The notes beneath the pieces are model-generated. The model had not been told where the DNA came from, did no database searches, and saw only the letters and a program-made list of their open reading frames with translations. Both the position numbers and the translations under genes were made by a program. Shown here piece after piece: positions 56,492-64,000 of a stretch of 64,000 nt of DNA (the first letter of the stretch is position 1; each line of letters begins with the position of its first letter). Location: contig JACEVL010000279.1 in NCBI GenBank assembly GCA_020284085.1, positions 435,001-499,000 on the forward strand, written 5' to 3'. This DNA is from Aporrectodea caliginosa. Taxonomy: Eukaryota; Annelida; Clitellata; Crassiclitellata; Lumbricidae.

Positions 56492-57808
56492 CTGTAAGTA
56501 AACGAGTATGTTAAGTGCAGTAACATCGTCAGGTCCCACTCATGACCACAGGAGTTTACTTCATCAGGTCCCATTCATGACCACAGGAGTTTACTTCATC
56601 AGGTCCCATTCATGACCACAGGAGTTTACTTCATCAGGTCCCACTCATGACCACAATCAATAATCTACTCTTTAGTATAAATGTTTAAAGAATCTGCTCT
56701 AAAACAAACCACAGGAGTTTACTTCTGTCTTAGGCAAGTCTCAGGCCAACACTGAAACTATCCACTGGCTTCCTGTGCCCCAGGGCATTCAGTTCAAAAT
56801 TCTCACACTTATGCGCAACTCTGCTTGGGGTAGCTCCTTCATACCTTCAGGTCGCTCTGCCCTCCGCTCGGCCGCCAGAGGCCTCCTGGCTGTTCCTCGC
56901 ATGCGTGGTTCAACTGCTCAATCCAGAAGCTTTGCTTATGTCGGCCCCTCTAGTTGGAGCCACCTTCCGCATGAACTGCGTCTAGAGCTCCTCAGCCTTT
57001 CTCTTCCTCTGTTTCGAAACGCCTGAAGACCATCTTATTTGTTAGCACTAACCTTGGTCGGGAGCGCCTCTGAATCTCGGAGTGGCGCTATACAAATGTT
57101 CAATTACAATTACATTTATAATTGCAATTACAATTACTGATGAGGCTCAGGCTGAGACACTCAAAAACCAGGTCAAGGAATCTATTCCGCATCTATCCAC
57201 TAGAAACCACGTCGGTCATGATTCCCTTCCTCCGAGATCAGTAATCCATTACAAAGAACAATAGAACAAAGGAAATATATTATTGCTACGGTGGATCAAC
57301 AATGGCCACTCTGGTCAAACTCCGTCGCCCTAAATTAAGTGGGAAGGATCTTGACAGTGACTATTAATGCCTGTGCAAGACAAAGATTGCTAAGCGACAT
57401 TTTAGACTAACGTCACTTTTATATACGGCCTTTGCTTACAGCACCATTTCCAATTAATACAGTTTAGTAGTGTCATTTACCACCCAAATACCAAAATCAC
57501 TTCATTCCGGGGCTATTTAGATATTTTACTCTTTAATTCAGTAGATTATATCGACAAGAATTTCAAGCAAGAGAGTTGATCTCATTTTATAAAATTTACT
57601 CTGACCTGTTTTCTTTCCTGGCATTCGGCTATGATGATCCTGTCTTCAATTTGGGCTTCAAATTGGTATACAGCACTTTGATCATCCATCGGAAAGTCAT
57701 ATCGTACTTCAATCGGGTTCTTCTCAACATTCTTGTAGCACAGAGTTGATCGAACATTGGCAATAAAACCTTCGATCCTCACATCAACGCTCACTGACTT
57801 CAAGGGAG
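56263..57808 (-). CDS. VIT-domain gene fragment, VWA5A type (2 exons)
   Basis: Two exons encode a nearly complete VIT domain: 57606-57808 then 56263-56491. The text runs from LKSVSVDVRIEGFIANVRST and NPIEVRYDFPMDDQSAVYQF through AKETYDDALKEGYGAVLMEE to NLPPDAEAVIKFGYVTELSL and LLPTLLNPRYSPSED. This is the VIT domain as found at the N-terminus of VWA5A-type proteins; inter-alpha-trypsin inhibitor heavy chains have a less similar form. In that family a VWA domain follows. No VWA exon is seen downstream on this strand. The fragment ends in phase 1, and the next recognisable exon is plexin exon 1, which needs exactly one base. No start exon was found upstream. Confidence 0.85.
56535..56660. repeat. 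39-bp tandem repeat
   Basis: About three units containing CATCAGGTCCCATTCATGAC and CACAGGAGTTTACTT, in the intron just upstream of VIT exon 2. Confidence 0.85.
56740..57133 (+). pseudogene. L2/CR1-like LINE 3' fragment
   Basis: WLPVPQGIQFKILTLM, then FAYVGPSSWSHLPHELRLEL, and a tail ending GGCGCTATACAAATGTTC then AATTACAATT. It lies between the VIT exons on the opposite strand. Confidence 0.85.
57606..57808 (-). CDS. VIT domain exon 1
   Basis: Acceptor TTTGCAG, donor AAACAG|GTCAGA. Enters in phase 1 (needs one base) and ends in phase 0. Encodes PLKSVSVDVRIEGFIANV, NPIEVRYDFPMDDQSAVYQF and IIIAECQERKQ. Confidence 0.85.
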
Positions 57809-57930
57809 CTGCAAATTGGCAAACAATTCTTGGTTTATTTTTGACACTTTTTAATGGCCCTGTCGGAGTTTGGCAATGATACTATGCGCGTAATTTATCA
57901 CTTATTTTGCCTTGAAAACTCATACCAGAA

Positions 57931-58330
57931 GGATCCTGAGTGGCCGAGTGGGTTGGTAGCCCGCTCGTCACGTCGGCGACCCGGGTTCGATTCCCTGTCG
58001 GTCGGTTTATCAGAGATTAATTTCTCGGATCTTTACTGCGGGTGGCTCGGTCGCAATATAAACGTGGAGTACAATACAATACAACACAACAAAATACAAC
58101 TGGGGGCGCGGTGGTGTAGGGTATGTTCGGTGCCTTGCAGCTGGAGGGTTGCGGGTTCGAATCCACCTCAAAGTCGCCCGCGTAGGGACCCTGGGCAAGT
58201 CCTTCACTCGCAATTGCTCATGCGCTTCGGCGTGAAACTCCGATTCTGCGTCTGCGCAGTAGTCGGGAGCGCCTCTGAATGGGCAATCTGGTAGGGGCGC
58301 TATAACAAGTGTTCAAATACAATACAATAG
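57931..58330 (+). repeat. Composite SINE (two tRNA-like units), plus strand
   Basis: Unit 1 (57931-58098) has the A-box-like TGGCCGAGTGGGTTGG and B-box-like GGTTCGATTCC. Unit 2 (58099-58330) has GGTGGTGTAGGG and GGGTTCGAATCC and ends GGGGCGCTATAACAAGTG then (ATACA)n. An inverted copy of the same dimer is at 53053-53467. Confidence 0.9.
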
Positions 58331-58445
58331 AAGGGTTCTTTGTTAGTAGCCTACTCATTTGTATTGCCCGTTGATATGCGGCACTAACTGAGTAGAGTGG
58401 TCCTTTCGGGGGCCTACTGCTAATACCTCATTACTAAGCATTGGT

Positions 58446-58468
58446 GGTGGCACTGGTGGTGGTGGTGG

Positions 58469-58530
<62 letters not shown>
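58446..58530. repeat. (GGT)n/(GAT)n microsatellite
   Basis: GGT units followed by GAT units, then GATTAT. Confidence 0.95.
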
Positions 58531-59607
<1,077 letters not shown>

Positions 59608-59889
59608 TTCGATGTACCAGTTCGAAGTCGCAAATCGATGGATACTGTTGTCCCCTTACCCGATTCTCTGCTCGTCTTATCAAAGAATTCTTCCTTTAAT
59701 CGATCTCATCGGGAGTGAGCCACTCGAATCATTCAAGAAAAGACATCCGACATTCAGAACGTTCAGCGCTCGACTGTCCTTCTTGCTTGCTTTTGGCTTC
59801 ACTGCGCAGGCGCCGCAGCCGACATTCTCGAAAGGTCAGTTTAGTTCAAATCCGACCAATCATAACTTCACACCTCAACTTCTCGAATA
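59608..59889. other. Unclassified sequence
   Basis: An open frame through here begins in the AAT repeat and is not convincing. Confidence 0.35.
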
Positions 59890-60420
59890 CTATGGCTGAT
59901 TTTTTTTCTTCAGCGGACTGCCTACAAACTGTGCTTGATCACCTATAAAGCACTGCATTATCTTGTGCCAGACTACATGTCCGACTTATGCATTCGGGTA
60001 GTGCAAAACCAGAACAGCTGTCGGCTATGAGCTTAATCTAAAATCAACTACAAGTCCTACGGTTTTCAACGAGGTTTGACGAATGGTCCTTTTCTGTCAC
60101 TGGACCCACTGCATGGAACAGTCTTCCCGACCATGTGAAGAATGCGCCATCTCTGGAGACATTCAAATCACAGCTCAAGGCTTATCTTTGTAAAGTATCG
60201 TATGACTGTCAATTGAGGAAGGAAACGGGAAACCACCTCACTAATCTCAACCCCAGGTGGCATAACAGCCAATAGACCTGCCTTCGGGCAGAGAACTCAT
60301 CATCATGACTGTCATTGACTTCTTTTAACTCATATACAGCGACCCTTACTTCGGCCTCGGCTGAGCTAAGGCGCTATACAAATCGTCTTATTATTATAAT
60401 TACTTCATCATCTTTCACTC
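59890..60420 (+). pseudogene. L2/CR1-like LINE 3' fragment
   Basis: In pieces the plus strand reads YKALHYLVPDYMSDLC, then FSVTGPTAWNSLPDHVKNAP and SLETFKSQLKAYLC. The tail ends GGCGCTATACAAATCG. Frame breaks are present. Confidence 0.8.
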
Positions 60421-60923
60421 AGTCTAAGCCTAAGGTACTCATTTAAGTAGATTGGGTTTATAGTCTTCGGTGCTCTTTATAAGTCATAGCGTCCTCGTTC
60501 ATTGCTATGTAGCTCAGGCGAAAGTCAGCATATATAAGAAAGGCAAATTCGCAAGTCAGTGGAATATTGAAACAATTTACAATCCGATATATCTGTGTCA
60601 ATATCAAACTAAATGGATAATTTCATAGTAACCAAATTATCAAAAGTTCAACCATTGAACTGCGACTTTAATACCTGGATCATTCTTGCTGATAACCCCC
60701 CTGGTTAAACAGATGCAGTTACGAGGTGTTTCTGTTGTTTCTGATGTTTCTGTTATTTCTGGTGTTTCTGATGTTTCTGTTGTTTCTGATGTTTCTGTTG
60801 TTTCTGGTGTTTCTGGTTTTGCCGTCTTCTTGGTAGAAAAACGACGAATCAACCGACTAAACATATCGGCGACTTGAGGTAACTCAGTTTAGACAGCAAA
60901 TCTGAAATCGTTAAATAGATCAC
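60421..60923. other. Unclassified, with a TGTTTCTGA minisatellite
   Basis: 60728-60832 has degenerate TGTTTCTGATGTTTCTG units (Thr/Glu/Ser repeats on the minus strand). No gene is recognised. Confidence 0.5.
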
Positions 60924-61230
60924 CAGAGATGGGTAACTATAGTCGAGTATATGCTAATCAATTAGCTAATCGATTAGACAAACAGCTAATTCCAATTCTA
61001 ATTGATTAGTTGTCGTCTGATGCTAATTCTAATTCTAATTGATTAGCAGTTTTCAGCTAATTCTAATCGAAAGTCGATTAGCTGATCGATTAGATGTTTG
61101 AAATGAAGCTGAGAATGCGTTCATTAGGCTACGAATGAGTTTATTAATATTGACTTTGAAGAATATACTTACTTACTTATTAATCAATTAGCAAATTTCA
61201 GTAGCTAATTCTAATTCTAATCGATAATGC
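60924..61230. mobile_element. hAT-like AATTAG-rich element, copy 2
   Basis: Starts CAGAGATGGGTAACTATAG, as at 8751, with a body of CTAATTCTAATTGATTAG units. The right end is eroded and no target duplication is readable. Confidence 0.65.
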
Positions 61231-61573
61231 ATTGCCTTGTAATGTATGGGGGGGCTGGGGCCTATAGGAGACTTTGCAAGAGAGCTTTAGCATTGATCTA
61301 TTATTATGTACATAACGTGAACGGCACTGCAGAATAGCAGGGTGCTATTAGCCGTACAATTGCGCCTTGATCGGTTACTTCGCAGGCTGAGTCAGCCAGT
61401 CGGTATAACTGTGTAGCTTAAAATGCTGTCTGTCCGTATGATTCTGTTCGGCTGACTGCCTGTCTCCAGCTACATACTTATGCAGCAAGATACTTCAACT
61501 CACAGGTCGGCCCAATACGGGGTCATGAATATACGTGAATCGGAGTGGGGCGCTGTGACGTGACTGGCCCAGG
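61231..61573. other. Unclassified sequence
   Basis: No gene or repeat is recognised. Confidence 0.4.
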
Positions 61574-61984
61574 CAGTGGCGTACGGAGCTCAAATGCCGC
61601 CCGGGGCGACGGCCCACAATGCCCGCCCTTGGCACTTAATTTTTGAAATTCCCGAAAATGTTCTTTATTACTTCCGCCAAAATTCTGATGACTTTTTTTT
61701 TGGTTGCTTTCCCCTCTTTTTTTCAAAAACGGAAGCCGCCCTGACCTGCGCCCGGGGCCGCCCCCGCCCCCTCATTACGCCACTGTATGCTATTTATTTT
61801 ATTGGATTATTTTTCTTCCTTTCCGTCCTTCTTTGTCTACTTTTTATTACTTTCTCTTATACTTTTTCTATTTTTTTTCTGCATTCACTCCTTCCTTTAT
61901 TTTTCTTCAACCCTATTTTGCCGCCCCTGCTCAAGTGCCGCCCGGGGCGACTCGCCCCCTCTGCCCCCGTACGGTACGCCACTG
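61574..61984. mobile_element. Non-autonomous hAT element (411 bp)
   Basis: Left end CAGTGGCGTACGGAG and right end GTACGGTACGCCACTG are inverted. The exact target duplication GGCCCAGG lies at 61566-61573 and 61985-61992. Subterminal GCCGCCCGGGGCGAC occurs at both sides. A second internal ACGCCACTG (61776-61784) suggests an internal end or nested copy. Confidence 0.93.
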
Positions 61985-62290
61985 GGCCCAGGCGACCAGA
62001 CTGGTATACAAGTACACATAATATATTTCCTTTACAGTCAACTTATCATTTGTGTGTCAATATTTTATGTATTTAGTGGAGGAATCTTGCTTATGCAGCT
62101 ATAGCAACCTACATTATTTTATCGGTCTGACGGTCTAACTACCTCCTTACCTAAAGCAGAGCTAGCTACGCTCTTATACCCGGGTTCCATGCCTCAAGTT
62201 ACCTGCATAAGTAATACATAGCGGAAGACAAAATTGAATCAGAAGCTTAATAGTTGTAATATTTTAAACTAGCATCAAACGTAGAGTATT

Positions 62291-62416
62291 ACCTGGTACA
62301 AATCACCAAAACTACTGGGACAAATCCTGGGACAAATGGGACATTTGTCCCAGTAGTTGCACAGTTAAAATAGACACTTTTAGTCGGTGCTTCGCCACGA
62401 CTCCCGTATACCAGGT
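62291..62416. repeat. Small fold-back sequence
   Basis: Outer ACCTGGTA/TACCAGGT (62291-62298 and 62409-62416) and an inner perfect 16-bp stem AACTACTGGGACAAAT (62310-62325 with 62343-62358). Confidence 0.7.
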
Positions 62417-63957
62417 GTCAAATGCCTTCAAGGTACATGCGCAATAACTGTCATATCAGTAGCTAATTCTAGCCGTAGCCTAAGCGTTCGCCCTTATGCA
62501 CCACTCACCAACTCACGCTTAGGCTATGGATAGAATCAGGTAAAGATCGGAAAGAGAGGAATGAAGAGGTCGAAAGAGATGGAGAGGAGAAGAGGCCTGA
62601 GAAGGACAGAGAAACATAGATACGGGCCATCATACGGCATTTCATTTCGCCGAAGTAAAACGCTGGAGTTTTGCGGAATAGGCTTGTAAAGAAAACATAC
62701 AATATTTTACCGAGATCTAGATACGTACCAAGCAGGAACAACAGCACAATCCAACAACCGAAATCGATCCAGTTAACAGATTTCAACTCACACTGCTATG
62801 GCTGCAATTAGGCCTATAATTATGTCCCTATGTGTTGTTTTTTACGCTTCACGACGCAATGTAAAAGCATCTAACGCTACGCTTACACCTATCACTTCAC
62901 GTCTAAACAGCTAAGAATATTCTAACCTATGTCAAACTTCCTTAATCTTGAGCTATTGAAAACGACCAGATGACGAGGGTCTATAATTAGACTCGCATAA
63001 AATTTAATAGACCGCACATGTCTGCGATCATGGTATTATAAGCCTATAGCCAGTTAGAGCTACAGCACTTAGCAGCTTCGTAAAGAGCCAGCGGGCTGAG
63101 AAAACATAGAGTTAGCAGCTACGATTAGGCCTACTAAGAAAATTTCTGTATATTAAGTAGGCCCTAATACCAGTCTGATAAAATTTACGCATGACGATGA
63201 GCAACCATAATTATAGTCAGAACAACGTAAGCAAACATTGGCAGCATGGGAAATTCCTCGAATACTTTCGTCGCATGAATAAAGGGTTTTTCCAACCGTG
63301 TGCATGATTCAATGGTTCTGTTTGACCAGCGCCGTCTAGCGAATTCGCTTCTCATACTGCCTGCTGAAGTCAGTCTTCGGAATCCCACACTTGATGGGCC
63401 AAAGAGGACGATGAGGTGGGGATGAGTAGGGTATGGCGTTATACGACACGAACCATTCTAGAACACCAGTTTAATCGCCGTCACCAGCTAGCCAATGTCG
63501 TTGGAGAATCAGGCGAGTGGCGAAAGAACTGGTCAGTTTGCTAGGCCTACGTTGTGGATTATAAATAATATTCTCTATTATAACCCATGGCTGTCTACCG
63601 ATGCATATAGGCTGATATGAATGAGGTGGAAGAGAAGAGCGCCTTGAATAAAGTGAAATTTAGCAGTAGGCATAACTGTCTGGCTTAATATTATTTGGAC
63701 ATAGCTATATAGCTTGACCAAATCCGTGCTTCGAAACTTCCTGACTCAAGTAGGCCTACTGCTCCATGCTGTTTAGTCTAGCCTTGACAGCATGGAGCAA
63801 TAGGCCTCTTCAACACTGGATCGTAAACACTTTTAAATCCGTCCATTGACAAAGAAACCCTTTCAAACAACAGTCATTTTAGGGCCTATATATTATTCAT
63901 ATCAGACACTCTGGGCAAATTGTATACATTCTCCTAGTTTACTTGTTATCTTACTTT
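62417..63957. other. Unclassified sequence
   Basis: No gene is recognised. It contains a near-perfect hairpin (63752-63807) and several TAGGCCTA words. Confidence 0.4.
63752..63807. repeat. Hairpin with 21-bp arms
   Basis: 63752-63772 and 63787-63807 are inverted with one mismatch, around a 14-nt loop. Both arms carry the TGCTCCATGCTGT word. It is not followed by a T-run. Confidence 0.85.
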
Positions 63958-64000
63958 TAGTCCGTCGGCTTATGTCACAAAAACAAGGGTTGTAAAATTG
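63958..64000. mobile_element. Left end of a second fold-back element (cut by window edge)
   Basis: TAGTCCGTCGGCTTATGTC and the following bases match the terminal repeat starting at 11313. Confidence 0.85.

Noticed and set aside
57931..58330. tRNA genes at SINE heads
   Set aside because: A and B boxes are present, but they are fused to SINE bodies and tails and recur in several copies; no proper acceptor stem was established.
62505..62786. Possible signal-peptide start exon for the VIT gene (KSVNWIDFGCWIVLLFLLG)
   Set aside because: The hydrophobic stretch and a GT donor in a compatible phase were attractive, but the frame has no ATG (it opens with TTG) and a stop lies just upstream, so it cannot be a first coding exon as read.

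Overview
This is a eukaryotic genomic window, almost certainly from a metazoan. It has split genes with GT-AG introns, a plexin gene, L2/CR1-type non-LTR retrotransposons, tRNA-derived SINEs and many small DNA transposons, and it is mostly non-coding. The palindrome TAGGCCTA recurs throughout. From memory that habit, together with this repeat mix, fits a marine invertebrate such as an echinoderm, but species cannot be told from the sequence alone.

0-9 kb: a diverged tandem duplication (about 429-3830 and 5132-8745), interrupted by L2/CR1-like and Jockey-like LINE pieces, a tRNA SINE and two short hAT elements with exact 8-bp target duplications. 9-19 kb: simple repeats, a 483-bp element with GACAACTCGTCGAACGAC ends, a fold-back element with a 153-bp tandem core, a second inverted-repeat element and a 34-bp minisatellite. 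19-29 kb: two copies of a segment carrying a single-exon gene on the minus strand. One copy is open (28263-29126, 287 codons) and one is broken (about 21871-22771). The protein has a His-Gly / Cys arrangement reminiscent of the caspase-like protease fold. The broken copy is preceded by 49/57-bp and 29-bp minisatellites split by a transposon with TA target duplications. 29-38 kb: a transposon nest with two hAT elements inside one older element, for which the empty site is preserved at 10 kb. It is followed by a hAT relic with a recognisable transposase C-terminus, LINE pieces, and two inverted copies of an element rich in TGACGTCA.

39.5-53.8 kb (minus strand): fourteen exons in perfect phase encode the whole cytoplasmic part of a plexin (RasGAP-like domain with the Rho-GTPase-binding domain inserted), with both arginine-finger motifs and a stop codon. 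Introns hold hAT elements, a SINE, and one 3.4-kb hAT element that carries about 2.2 kb of 20-bp satellite. 56.3-57.8 kb (minus strand): two exons encode a VIT domain of the VWA5A type. No VWA exon follows. The next recognisable exon downstream is the first plexin exon, and the splice phases match, so a VIT-plexin transcript is possible, though unproven. A hAT element with a TTF-zinc-finger transposase fragment lies between them. 58-64 kb: composite SINEs, microsatellites, L2 tails and a further hAT element, with no recognised gene.

The plexin, VIT exons and caspase-like gene are the only likely host coding sequences. They do not form a pathway by position alone. Plexin (a semaphorin receptor family) acts at the plasma membrane on Rap/Ras GTPases; the other two are of unknown role here.
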